NCBI GenBank assembly: GCA_020746875.1
Contig: JAGTJL010000015.1
Span: forward strand, 372,001 to 436,000
Reading direction: 5' to 3'
Origin: Rhexocercosporidium sp. MPI-PUGE-AT-0058
Taxonomy: Eukaryota; Ascomycota; Leotiomycetes; Helotiales
Length of the DNA: 64,000 nucleotides
Part shown: positions 35,606 through 47,061 of the stretch, piece by piece
Position numbering within the stretch: position 1 is the stretch's first letter
Layout: each line of letters opens with the position of its first letter
Notes under the pieces: model-generated
Database searches by the model: none
Told to the model about the DNA's origin: nothing
Seen by the model: only the letters and a program-made list of their open reading frames with translations
Made by a program: the position numbers and the translations under genes

Positions 35606-38364
35606 ATGTCGGAATCCGATTCTCCTAGGCGCATCTTGCACGAGAGAAGTCCTTCACACAACAACGAACTGGCCAGAATCCGACTCGTGCCCTCGACGCC
35701 GCCTCGACTCCTCGGTCGAGATGGAATCGACGAAATCTATTCACGGACACCCCTCCCAACTCATCCGAGTCACTTTCTCGGGCCCGGCAAAGGAAAGGGC
35801 AAGGAGACGGAATTCCCAAGGATACAGGGGCTGTCATTGGAACCTGGGCGGGGTCAGGGCCAGGGATCATACACTCCTGCATTAGACGAGGAGTTTCAAC
35901 GAACACCAAGAGTCCAAGCACAGAGGAGCTTCAGTGGTGCCAGTCTTGCCAGTCTGGCCAGTCTCGCCAGTGCTTCCTCTTCTGGCTCGACAACGCATAC
36001 ACATCAGCCTCAAGGAGCCAATTCTGCAACAGGTTCTCCCAGCGTCAGGCCCAAGCCCCCTGCAAAGAAGCGCCTGCACATCCACAAGGACAACAAGACC
36101 TTCTCCCTGCTGCACGACGACTGCCAATCGGTCGACGATGGCTCGAAATCACCGACTTCTTTTTTCTCAGCCAGTCAAAGGTCGTCCGACTCGCTCCCCT
36201 TGAACCCCGATAATGCGGGAGATCACTCTAATTCCACGACTTTATGCGCATCTCAAGCCTCATCAGCTGTGATTCCTGCCACTCCAGCCTCACAGAGTAA
36301 TAAGCAACCTATATCTGCAGATCATATCACCAACTCTCCCTGGAACTATCAACTCGTCGGTGGTCTTCGAAAAGTGCCCAAAACTCCAGACCTCAAGTTG
36401 ACAGCCGCTACCTCGTCTGAAAGCCCGCTCCCACCTCTGCCAGAGACATCGGACGGAACAGCTACCGGCTCAGTGTCGCACGATCTCTCCACGAAACCAT
36501 CCTTTGTATCTACGGAAACTTCTACGACCACCTCCGAGAACACTAATTACAAACTCTACAGTGGCATCTCTGCGTCGAATTCTGACGCTGCACCTCCGTC
36601 GTCCAGTGGTTCCAACTATCAAATCATCGGAGATCCTTCCCCACCCGAGTCTGTCATTTACCGTCCACGTACTTCAGCGTCAGAAATCGACAACAACTAC
36701 GAGTTACACGGAGATCTCTCACCAGGAAACTCCTACACCGACCTCATCCAACCGGCAAGATACTCCCAAGAATCTCTCGTCGTCCCTCCCCTCAACACCA
36801 AACTTCGCAGCCGAAGATCCAACGAGACCCTAGGATACTACAAGTCCCGGTCACGAGAGTCGCTTCGAACTGGCTCTCTAACATCCATTTCAACCGTACT
36901 TAGCCAACAAGAAGCCTTCCGAGCAATCGTAGGCAGCGGCGCACTCATACAATTACCCATTCTCAAACAAAAACCCCAGGGGTCGAGTTCATGGGCGGAG
37001 CCTCCAATTCTAAGTTTCCACCCACCGCGGTCACACATGAACGAGCACCCGCATCAATGGAGCTCACAGCTGTCAACTGTGCTCTCGGTGTCGGATGGCG
37101 GCACCGATCGAAATTCCCGGTCGTGGTCGAGCGACAATGGCAGGAGGAGCAGCGGATACCCGAGTTCGCAGAGCCGACACAGCAGGCAGATGTTGAGCAT
37201 CAGCTCTTCAGTGGCACAAGAAGAAGCTTCTTCCCGGTCGCGAACCGATTCGATCGAGCCTCCCACCCCGGCGTTCGCGCGGAACGGACGACACAATAGC
37301 AATTCTTCGATCAGGATGGTTGAGGATCTGGACGAATACGGAGATGGGATCACAGACATGCAGGACTTGCGGACGAGACCATCTCGAACGCGAATTTCAG
37401 GCTACTTCAACAGCAGCTCTTCGGACAACGGCCGCACGAATACCATGCGCTCAACCACCAGTTCGCGAGCCAACAGCCTGCTCGCGGCATCTATACCCAC
37501 CTGGGCGAAGTTGTATTATGGGAGTGGAGAAAGACGATATATAGGCGCGCCAGGAAGTTCCACGGAGGGGACTGACAGTCGCAGTAATTCTTTCCGGACG
37601 GGTTCTCCCAACACGGATCATTTCCCTTTGAGTATATACAGCCCGCGGCGGCGACCGCGGGAAATGAACGGCCAATCCACCCGGGGATCGATGGAGATCA
37701 CGCCAGCGCCCCAACAGGGCGATGATGGACGATTTAATACCAACGACCCGTACTCGAGACGCTTCAGGACGTGGAGCATGTCGAGCATCTGGTCACCACA
37801 TCTACGACTCGATCGCCGGGCAACCCGTCGCGGAGTCTGGGAACCGCCGTCTGTGAACTGGTCCACGGAAGGTGGATGGTTTGGACGACGAAATGTACAA
37901 ATAGTAATGTTTATTGTGGGGTTTATTTTCCCCTTTGGTACGTTCTTTCCCCTCCCCTTCCCCCTCTCCTGCATCACTTCTTTGAGGTTTGAATCTCTGG
38001 ACTGTTATACTGACTTCCCTGTCTAGCATGGATGATCGCAGCCATCCTCCCCCTTCCCCCACGCCCAATACGCAACATGAGCGAGCGCGACAACAGCCGC
38101 AGCAACCTAGACAGTTCTCACGACCGCGAGGCCCAGCACCAGACACCAAATGACTATACGCGCCAATTCGGCCCTATGGACGAAGCGAGGTACGAGAGCG
38201 CCAAATGGTGGCGCAGGTTAAATCGCTACATGTCTTTCGTGGGAGTTCTTGTTCTGACTGCTATTGTAAGTCCCCTCTTTGCCCCTCATGTGCCTCGATG
38301 AAACAGTATATCTAACACCTCGTAGGCCGTTCTTGTCGTCGTGGGAGTCAAGCAAGGCTGGTGA
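35606..38364 (+). CDS. Ser-rich low-complexity protein with C-terminal membrane anchor
   Basis: Three exons (35606-37937, 38027-38265, 38326-38364) give 869 residues. The first roughly 770 residues are disordered and rich in Ser, Arg, Thr and Asn, with many SRS/RxxS sites and short repeats such as LASLASLASASSS. The C-terminus has a hydrophobic segment (NVQIVMFIVGFIFPF joined to AWMIAAILPL), a polar loop with ARYESAKWWRRLNRYMS, and a second helix (FVGVLVLTAI-AVLVVVGV). It ends with the short tail KQGW. A long phosphorylatable cytosolic domain on a hairpin membrane anchor is a widespread but unnamed fungal type. Function is unknown; a kinase-regulated cortex or ER protein is possible. The start is the first ATG in the long frame. 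Confidence 0.82.
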
Positions 38365-39202
38365 AAGCCCCTCGCCTTTCCGACTACAGAACCTTGTTCG
38401 GACATCCGTCTGCCCAGAAAAGTTCTCATCCTTCACTTCACCACTGTCACAAATCGACAGATACACACCACATTTCCTTAAAACCTACCTACACAACCCT
38501 GAAAAGCGCCACGCTAAATCTCATTAACCACTCACCACCATACACTGCGCATTTTTTGTTATCCTCTGATATATTTCTCTTCGGTGTTTCTTCTGTACAA
38601 TTATACACCGCGCTTTTTCGACACGACGACACACACACACTTGTTACAACTAAAGAATATTGGATGGTAAATCACCCTCGCGCTCGGATTTGAAAGGCGA
38701 GGATGGGACGGGATGCGAGCATTATACCCCTATTGAAATGCGGAAATTTGTTATGTCTATTTATGATTTGCATATGCGAGATGCTCAATGCATATATGTT
38801 TTTGTTGCCCAGTTTTGAGGCTTTTGTTTAGATAAAACGAGAGATTGAGAGAGAATGTTGTCAAAGAGGTTGAGGGTCAGCTACTTAGTGTGATTGAGTG
38901 CTGGAGAGAGGAGATGACGAAATAATAGAATACCGAATACTATTAATGACATGTATCAATATTCATGTGGGAGAAAAAACCCCTGCATTTGAGAGGGTAT
39001 TTGTTCATGATCCATAGAACATATCTGCTTCGTGTATGGTGTACCAAGTTTGCCCAATCCTTCCTACGTTTTGGACGGTTTTGAGACGTCGCCGGCCATG
39101 CATGTGCATGCGCGACCTTCGCATGGCGCTTAAGCAGCATGTCCTTGCCGCCCAGTCTTCTCAAACCTCGAACAGCCGTCAATCAAGCGACATCAGACCA
39201 GA
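38365..39202. other. Intergenic, convergent 3' flanks
   Basis: This lies between the 3' ends of the Ser-rich gene and ALE1. It is AT-rich and I see no gene. Confidence 0.5.
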
Positions 39203-41080
39203 TCAAACGGCCTTCCCCGCCGGCATAGTAGCCGCTTTCTTGACACTCCCCCTCCTCTGCCTTGCCTCCATCTCCCTCTTAACCTCGTCCATCAACTCCT
39301 CCAAATCCCTCTGCGGCTCCGAAGGCAACCCCAACACCGGCTCCTTACTCGCCATACTCTCCTGACTATGCGTTCTCTGCAGATGAGCCTGTGCGGGGGT
39401 CCCCGCTCTAGCGTTGAGTTTCTTGATGAGGATGCCTTTGGCGGGGGAGGCGAAGAAGGCTGTTGCTAGCGCGGTGAGGATCACGACGTAGAAGTAGACG
39501 CGTGCCCAGACGAGGAAGGAGGCTGGCAGTGTGAGGAGCACGAAAGGCGCGGTCACGAAGGAGAAGGTTAGTTGAGTTACGAGGTAGGAGAATATGTCGT
39601 AGTAGATTTTGGTGGGAGTTGGTTGGGTGGTTTTGGGGTCGAGGAAGAAGGGTCGGAAGTAGCGTCGACAGTCTGTTGTTCTGTCAGTATTGGCTTTGGG
39701 TGAGGAGTAGTGCAGGCTTACTCTTTGCTACTGTTTGTACGAAACTTGCGAGGACGAATGTTAAGTAGTATCCTGGGTAGAATCCATGCCAAAATGCACT
39801 GGTGACGAATGTAGCCATGCTAGCACGGAAACCTGGCTTCTTTCCTCGAGGGGTGACACGAAGATAGATGTAGTTCCGGAGCCAGTTATTGGTGTTGATG
39901 TTCCAGTTCCCTAGGTATGCTCGTGTGTTTTGAGCAGATTCGACGCCCCATGGATTCACATTTCGCAAACGATCCCACGAGACCTTGCCAGTCACTGGAT
40001 CAACACCTTTGTAGCCGAGACCAGAAAGAATACAAGCACCTTCTGTAAGAGCCCATACACCGTAATACTTCAGTCTGCTAGTAAATCCGAGCATGTGAAG
40101 GATCCAGATTCTATGAATAAATCCATGGGTCATGTACTGGTCCCCAGTCAAAAGGTCAGGGTAGTACCAGGCGCTCAATTTGAGGAATAAGAGAATCCAG
40201 AATAATCCTGTGGCAGCTTTCCAAGCTGCCGGAGTACCACTTCGAGGAATCTTCCTCTTTTTCCGTGTCGGGGCTTTCTTCGATGGGGAAACTCCAGCTG
40301 GGACTTCGAACATGGTAGTTTCAATCCAACGCCTGTAATCCACATAGTCGAAAGCCGGTCCTGCGAACAGAGATGGAAAGAAGAGAACATAGCCGGCGAA
40401 GTCCAGTATACTCGGAAGTTTCTTGAGAGCCCTCTCCTTCTGAAAATCGGATAAATCCTTCTCTGGGAGTCTGCCATCTGCAACGTTCCAACAGAAAGCC
40501 GTGAGCTTCATAACGAGGACCATTTGTGCGCCTGTAATATCCACGACTCCTGGGTCATTAGCCCATTGTCGTGCCAGTTGATTCACGGACATATGCCCCA
40601 TGAGAAAGACGAAGCCAATCCATGGCATGAAAGGGCCGTCAACATATTGTGCGATGCAGTAGGATCCGATGGAGCTTATAGCTAGTGTTCTTACGCCGGT
40701 CCATAAATCGAAGAGGCCGACCAGATAGAATGTAGAAACACTGCGTTTGTTAGCAGTGGATTTATTGTCTAGCTGAAGCAGGACCTGCCTTATTATGAAA
40801 AGATTCTTCAGGTATGGTTTCTCATCTGGGACTCTTTTTAGGAGGGCAGCAAGAGGATAGGATATCAAGAAAGAGGTGATGAGTTTTACTGATATTCAGT
40901 TTAGTCGGAGTCAACTCTGCGAATCGCAAGAAAGGACAGCTGCCCTGTGACTTACGTTCATCTGTTGAAGCTCCCAAGATGCCAGCAGCATACTGAAAAG
41001 CTGATTGACGTCAGACGCGGCCGCACCAGCACAAGGGACAGCTCTCTCTGGGCCTTACGAAGGTTGATATATGGCAGCAT
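39203..41080 (-). CDS. ALE1: Lysophospholipid acyltransferase ALE1 (MBOAT family)
   Basis: Five exons (41080-41059, 41000-40956, 40888-40789, 40740-39722, 39672-39203) give 551 residues. MBOAT signatures are WNINTNNWLRNYIYLR (active-site Asn region) and TSAFWHGFYPGYYLTF (catalytic His), in a polytopic membrane protein. The N-terminus MLPYINLPFQYAAGILGAST and the motif SYPLAALLKRVPDEKP are typical of ascomycete Ale1. The enzyme re-acylates lysophospholipids in the ER (Lands cycle). The third intron (40788-40741, 48 nt) has a GC donor (GCAGGT) and a TGCTAAC branch site. Because its length is a multiple of three it is also open, but splicing gives the conserved LFIISVSTFYLVGLFDLW. The gene is divergent from VPS45 with a 700-bp shared promoter region. 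Confidence 0.93.
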
Positions 41081-41780
41081 TATGCCGGAGTTGGGGGTTT
41101 ATGAAGCTGCAGAGCAGATGCGGGTAATCGGACTTGATGCTATGACTTCTCCATCTGCGACGGTGGAACAAGAACACAGTTTCTCAGTGGAATGAATAGG
41201 TTGTGAGAGGGTGAAGTTTGGGTGGGCAAAGCGTTGCCTGAAGGTCAGGAACAGGGGCTTCACTTTGCCGCGGTCAGGCGGGCGGTTACGCTTGCCACAG
41301 GGCTAGCTGACGCCCTTGTGCTCTAGCAAGGTACAGTACCAGAGAGTTCGTTGTTGGGACTCGGACTGGGACTTTGGGATCATCTGTTCGATTCGAAGTA
41401 CCAATTGCGGCTGCCTTGCCTTCACGAGTCGAATCACTGCGCCGCATTATTCAAAGCTCGAAGTACCAAACTCCCCATCGCATTAAACAAGTCGAAGCCA
41501 ACCACTTTTGAATTCAAGCTACCAAAAAGCTCCAGGCAGTTGCGACAGCGACAGCTCCTCCCACTCCCACCTCGACCCCTCCATCCTGGAATCCACCAGC
41601 CCCTCTATCAGCGCATATATCAGGCAGTGAAAAGGCCAGCTTGGAATATCCCCGGCCTCATAGCATCTCCATCGAACCGGTCTGACTTTCCAACCGAGAA
41701 TCACACCGACGGAGCTCCCAAGTTGGGAGGCATTGTCCAGCGTTTTGGAGACATGAGAATCATACCCGAACCTTGACACC
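41081..41780. other. Shared divergent promoter ALE1 / VPS45
   Basis: 700 bp between the two start codons, with no convincing gene. It contains a GC-rich stretch around 41265-41325. Confidence 0.55.
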
Positions 41781-43610
41781 ATGGACGTTGTACAGGCAGT
41801 GTCGGGGTACATTTCCAAGATGGTGTCTGCTGGAGACAGTGCATCGGGAACCCCATCTGCCAAAATGAAGATATTACTATTGGATAGCGACACAGTGTCC
41901 ATAGTGTCTACAGCAATCACCCAGTCTGCCCTGCTCAACCATGAGGTGTACCTGATAGACAGACTAGACAACCAGAATCGGGAGAAGATGCGGCATCTGC
42001 GATGTCTATGTTTCGTTCGCCCTTCGGCGGATTCCATACAATTCCTCATCGACGAGTTTCGGGAACCGAAGTATGGGGAATACAACATATACTTTAGTAA
42101 TGTGGTCAAGAAGTCATCTCTGGAGCGGCTAGCTGAAGCAGATGACCATGAGGTTGTCAGGGTGGTGCAGGAGCATTTCGCGGATTACATAGTGGTCAAC
42201 CCAGACCTCTTTACCCTGGATTTGGCATTCCCAAGACAGCGGATCTGGAGTTCGAATCCGGATATGTGGAACACAGATGCCTTGCAGAGAACAACAGAAG
42301 GGTTGATTGGGGTGCTTTTGTCACTGAAGAAGAAGCCCTTGATACGGTACGAGAAGAATAGTCTTCTAGCTAAGAAGCTGGCTACGGAAGTTCGATATCA
42401 TATCACCCAAGAAGATCAACTATTTGATTTCAGAAAAGTCGACACACCTCCTATACTTCTCATATTAGACCGGAGAGATGACCCCATCACACCTCTCCTA
42501 ACCCAATGGACTTACCAAGCAATGGTTCACGAACTCCTCGGTATTCAGAATGGCCGTGTGGATCTGAGTGATGTTCCTGATGTTCGGCCAGAGCTCAAGG
42601 AAGTGGTTCTATCACAAGACCAAGATCCGTTCTTCAAAAAGAACATGTATCTCAACTTCGGAGACCTGGGCGGAAATATCAAAGACTATGTCGAGCAGTA
42701 CCAATCGAAAACCAAAAACAGTTCGAATATTGAGTCAATAGCGGACATGAAGCGCTTCATCGAGGAGTATCCGGAGTTTCGAAAGCTTTCTGGGAATGTG
42801 AGCAAACATGTGACGTTGGTAGGCGAGTTGAGCAGGAAAGTTGGTGCGGAAAATCTGCTCGAAGTCAGTGAAGTGGAACAGAGTCTAGCATGTAACGATA
42901 ATCATGCTAGCGATTTGAAGGTACGCAGTTCCCACAGGTGCGTTTATCATAAGACTAACGCTGCTTAGAATGTACAAAGGCTCATCCAATCGCCAGCCGT
43001 AACAGCTGACTCCAAACTCCGTCTCGTCGCACTTTATTCCCTTCGATACGAGAAGCATCCTCAAAACGCCTTGCCAATCCTAGTAGACTTACTCAGTGCA
43101 GCCGGAAATGTTCCACAGCGGCGAATCGACCTCATCGCCAAACTACTCATTTACCACTCTTCCTTGCAGCAAACCCAATCTGCAGGCGGTATCTCAGACA
43201 TGTTTGAATCGGCCGGTATATTCTCAGGTGCTCGAGACCGCTTCAAAGGGCTCAAGGGGGTAGAAAACGTTTACACGCAGCACTCCCCACGGCTCGAACT
43301 CACACTACAAAATCTTATCAAAGGACGTCTAAGGGAACAACAATACCCATTCGTCGAAGGAGGCGGGTCCACACGGGACAAGCCACAGGATATCATCCTC
43401 TTCATAGTCGGAGGTGTCACATTCGAAGAAGCGAAGACAGTCTCGCAGCTCAATGCTTCGTCGCCAGGTGTTCGTATTGTGATTGGTGGGACGAGTGTGC
43501 ATAATAGCACAACTTTCCTGGAGGAGATGGAGGATGCAGTTAGTACTTGGCCTGAACCTCCGCCTACAACTGCGGCGGGCAGGTTGCGGAAGGAGACGGG
43601 TAGGAGGTGA
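41781..43610 (+). CDS. VPS45: Vacuolar sorting protein VPS45 (Sec1/Munc18 family)
   Basis: Two exons (41781-42920 and 42969-43610) with a 48-nt intron give 593 residues, full length for the family. Sec1/Munc18 hallmarks include MKILLLDSDTVSIVS near the N-terminus and the domain-2 motif LILDRRDDPITPLLTQWTYQAMVHELLGI. ILFIVGGVTFEEAKTV lies near the C-terminus. Vps45 binds the syntaxin Tlg2/Pep12 and promotes SNARE assembly for traffic from Golgi to endosome and vacuole. The start MDVVQAVSGYISKMV matches the usual N-terminal helix. Confidence 0.96.
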
Positions 43611-44637
43611 TTTTTGAGCGTAGTGTAATGATGAGGCGTTTGGAGTTTGGTGCAGAGGCATCTATCAAGACAGCAATCAATCAATACTTTCGAGAACGCA
43701 AAACCATTAGTGGAAGCAGATGCTCGCTCGAATTCTTCAAGACACAGAAAACATTTCTGACTCCAAGACTGTATCAGACCAGTGCTAGGATACGAAGTAG
43801 TGGTCACATACACATGCCTCCCAACGGAGCACAATGGAAGAGCCTGACTATACAAGAAGGTAAAGGAAGGCATATCAGGCATTGGGGTTCTCTTCTCTTA
43901 TCCAAATTCACGACACTCACAACGTTCGCACGCTGACCTGCGAAGTTTCTTGCCGATGCTGTTCCATGAATGCTGGATCCAAGGAAATAAATACTATCTC
44001 TTGCGCCACTTTCCTGACTGTCCAGCTTTTCATTCTCTTCCTCTACCCCTCGTTTCTCCTCTTTCCCCTTGGAGGAGGGCGATATTTTGCTCCCTTGTAC
44101 AGTACTCTCTCTAAACAGTTCCATACCGGCGATACCGCTCCATTAGCTTGTCTGAAGAATTGTGGTTCGTCTTGCTAGCCCTGGCTTCTTCTCCCCATCT
44201 TCCTGCGAGCCTCAATCTTTGATTTCAGATTATAGATTATCTGTCATAACTCTTGATACAAGCAAAATCGTACCAAGGCACAAGAGCATAGACTCAGATA
44301 GCGTCTTCCCAAAACTGTCGCATTCTCGCTTCGCGTAAACAAACAGATATTAACTTGCGATCTCTGGTCCCCAATGGTACCTCCGAATGATCGAGTAGTA
44401 CTCCAAGACCTTATGACCCTCACCTCAGCAGGACCGACATAATTTCTACATAATACCTACCTCTGGGGGGGGGAGATGTCTTTTCCCTACCCAGCCCTCA
44501 GCTAAGAGCCTGTCCCGAGCCAATACAATGTTGTCACATCAGCCTAGCTCTCTAGGCTTCGGCGTATACTCGCTCAGAGTGAATACATAAGGATCTAATA
44601 AAGTGACACGAAAAAGGTAACCGAATTGACCGCTAGG
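43611..44637. other. Intergenic spacer
   Basis: 3' flank of VPS45 and non-coding sequence. No supported gene is seen. Confidence 0.5.
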
Positions 44638-45215
44638 TCATAAAACCGGAGCCACCTGATCGACACATAGGGCTTCGATCGATTGAAACCCCCAACGAGC
44701 CATCGATCGGCTGCACCATTCGATAGTAAACAGATCGATAGACGTCACAATGTATTCTCCATATCTGAATACCATAGTTAGACTCTCAGTGAATGCCGGA
44801 CCATCTCTGTTGCCCTGCACCAAGTATCTTATTGATACCTCAATCAGGTCAACAAAAGTCGATCCATCAATTTCCACAAACATCCTACATAGAAAGCAGA
44901 GATATCCCAACTAACAACCGTGGGCATCAAGCATCTCCCCTTAACGCCGCGGAAGCCAGTAGGTAAGTGTACTAACTATTCCTCCTCCAGGAATCCATGT
45001 GACCTTGCCGTCGCCGATCTAAAAGCTCTGAGTAAACATGGTCTTAGCTGTAAGGTAGCGAGCCACTATTGATCGTCTTGTGATTTGATCATTTGATCAC
45101 ATTCCGAACTTGCATTACCTGTCTTCCCCAGAGTTAGATATTGCTCAGGCAAGACCTTGTATTCTTCTTGGATGTAGTCCAGCAGGTCAAAGTCAGACTC
45201 AAATTCCATCTCCAT
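44638..45215 (-). pseudogene. Small broken gene with one in-frame stop
   Basis: An ATG at 45215 opens a frame reading MEMEFESDFDLLDYIQEEYK. It splices at GTAATG (45119) to CAG ending 45048 and continues KTMFTQSF, then TAG (45021-45019), then IGDGKVTWIPGGGI. A further GTTAGT...TTAG intron leads into a long frame ending QVAPVL at 44638 (FVEIDGSTFVDLIEVSIRYL and onward). The only break in the chain is that TAG, which a single C-to-T change from CAG (Gln) would explain. I do not recognise the protein. It may be a recently disabled gene, or my splicing may be wrong at that spot. Confidence 0.4.
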
Positions 45216-45231
45216 TTGGACTTGGTTGAAG

Positions 45232-45620
45232 TCGGCCCGAGACCGAACATTCGACTTGGAGTTGGTTTTTTGTTTACATAGCTATCCCTACTACAAGGTC
45301 ACTCATTCATCAGATGAACTACTACACCTCCTACCCTGGCACTGGTGGTGAAAGCCCTAACTTCAGCCCCACCCATTGACTTCAGGAAGTTAGCACAAGG
45401 CATCCATCTCGAAAAAGATAACATCGGCCCGAGTTCGAAGAAAGGCGGCTCGAACTTACAATTCTCTCCACCTAGTCATCCCTACGACAAGGTTATTAGA
45501 TTAACCACTACATCCTTTCTCTAGTAGTGAAAATTCCAATTTTCAACTAAGCCCGCCCATTGAAAGTGGGAAGTAGCGCATAAACAAACATATCTCAATA
45601 GAATAGCAAAGTCGGTCCGA
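45232..45620. repeat. Diverged tandem duplication, unit about 190 bp
   Basis: The string TCGGCCCGAG occurs at 45232 and 45424, and a variant (GTCGGTCCGA) at 45611. ATCCCTACTACAAGGT at 45284 pairs with ATCCCTACGACAAGGT at 45477. GCCCCACCCATTGA at 45366 pairs with GCCCGCCCATTGA at 45551. The constant offset of 185-193 bp shows two full units and the start of a third. Confidence 0.7.
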
Positions 45621-46294
45621 TTGTCAAAATCTCGCCTCGTATCAAACTCAAACTGGCCTGATCTTCTCGTTATTCTTTAACAACATAAGGTGGTGTCTGT
45701 GGCATTTCCCGAAGCTCAAACATCAACATCAACTAAACATCAACAAGGAATCGAATAGTTACAGTAAAAGGAGTCGTAAGGATATAGCGGTTGAAGATCG
45801 TGAGCCATGGTCAACACGGCAGTTGCAAGAGACAAGCATCTCCCATACACATGTTTTCCAAGGTCCACAAATAAGTCTGGTCTTCGAATAAGTCTACTAC
45901 TGTAGAGTAGTAGCCCTACCACAACCACAGAATTAAGTACCGAACTGTCGTAGCAAAGCGTCTCTGCCCAAAACGTCTCTTCCCTGGAATTAAGTACCGT
46001 AGCCCTATTTACAGACTATTGAATCAAGGAGGATTCCCCAACGTCGGAATGCAGCGGCACGAAGTTTATGAACGGATCACCCGCCGCCCAACCGACTAAC
46101 TGCCGTCGAAGTTGACTCCGGGGTATCGTTGAATCATCGTACGATGTACGATTGAGGGCGGCAGGAATTAGAGGCATGGCTTTACTTTCGGGCAATTGTT
46201 TAGAGCTGCTTGGATTGTGGCGTCTGGTGGCTGTTTTGTCGTGTGTAGCTTTTTGGAGGCTTTTTTTATATTTTTTATTTAGAGATATGATGAT

Positions 46295-46400
46295 GTATGT
46301 GGACGGAACGGTGAGGCTTGTTTAAAGTTGGGTTGAGGTGAGTTAGTGTATGCAGACGGAACGGTGAGGCTTGCTTAGAGTTGGGATGAGTTGCGATGGC
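46295..46400. repeat. Two-copy tandem repeat, unit 53 bp
   Basis: GACGGAACGGTGAGGCTTG recurs 53 bp later in the same surroundings (GTATGT... and GTATGC..., then AGTTGGGNTGAG), with only a few substitutions. Confidence 0.8.
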
Positions 46401-47061
46401 TTGGTGAGTTGGATTTTTGGATTATAACTGTACTAGTAGCTAGTTGGAGATGTGATGATCTCGGGGATGAGGTTTGATGATATGATGGGATAATCTGGAT
46501 TGTGCTAGTCCCTTGTTCGTTGATGTTATGTAACCTGTTGTTGGGTGAAAATCTATTGAAGCTTGATTGTTAGTAATAAAACATGGTGTACCTGCTGAAG
46601 TGGTGGGGTTTTTCATTGATTAATGAATTGGGTCTGGATTATTGCGGCCTTGTGGCTTTGTGGGGGACGGATGGCAACAGTAAGGAAAGAGGTGTGTAGA
46701 TGTTAGCCCTCTTTCTTCCAGGGCCAGGCTGATCAGGATGTGTTGGGTAGGCCTGTAAGAAATGTATCGTATCGCTACCAAGTACTCGGCGATGTACACA
46801 AGAGAATGCAAAAGATGAGGAAATTTAAGTTAGGGGGGCATGATGAGTCGACAATAACTTCAATCACTGCACTGCAGCATTGCTGCTCCTCTCGTAGAAA
46901 ACAATCAAATAAAACAGTGGGTTAAATGCTGAAAGTCAACTGCCAAATGCCAAATCGCTTAGTGGTCATGCTCATTCAGGAAATGCTCTATATCAGAGCC
47001 TTGTTTTAGTAAAAGTATTGTTACAAATTCAGATCTTGTCTTTGACATCTTTGTCCTCATC

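Larger units (their letters stand above)
45216..47061. other. Repeat-bearing intergenic interval
   Basis: No gene is supported. The interval holds diverged tandem duplications (45232-45620 and 46295-46400) and ends at the 3' end of cardiolipin synthase. Confidence 0.5.
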
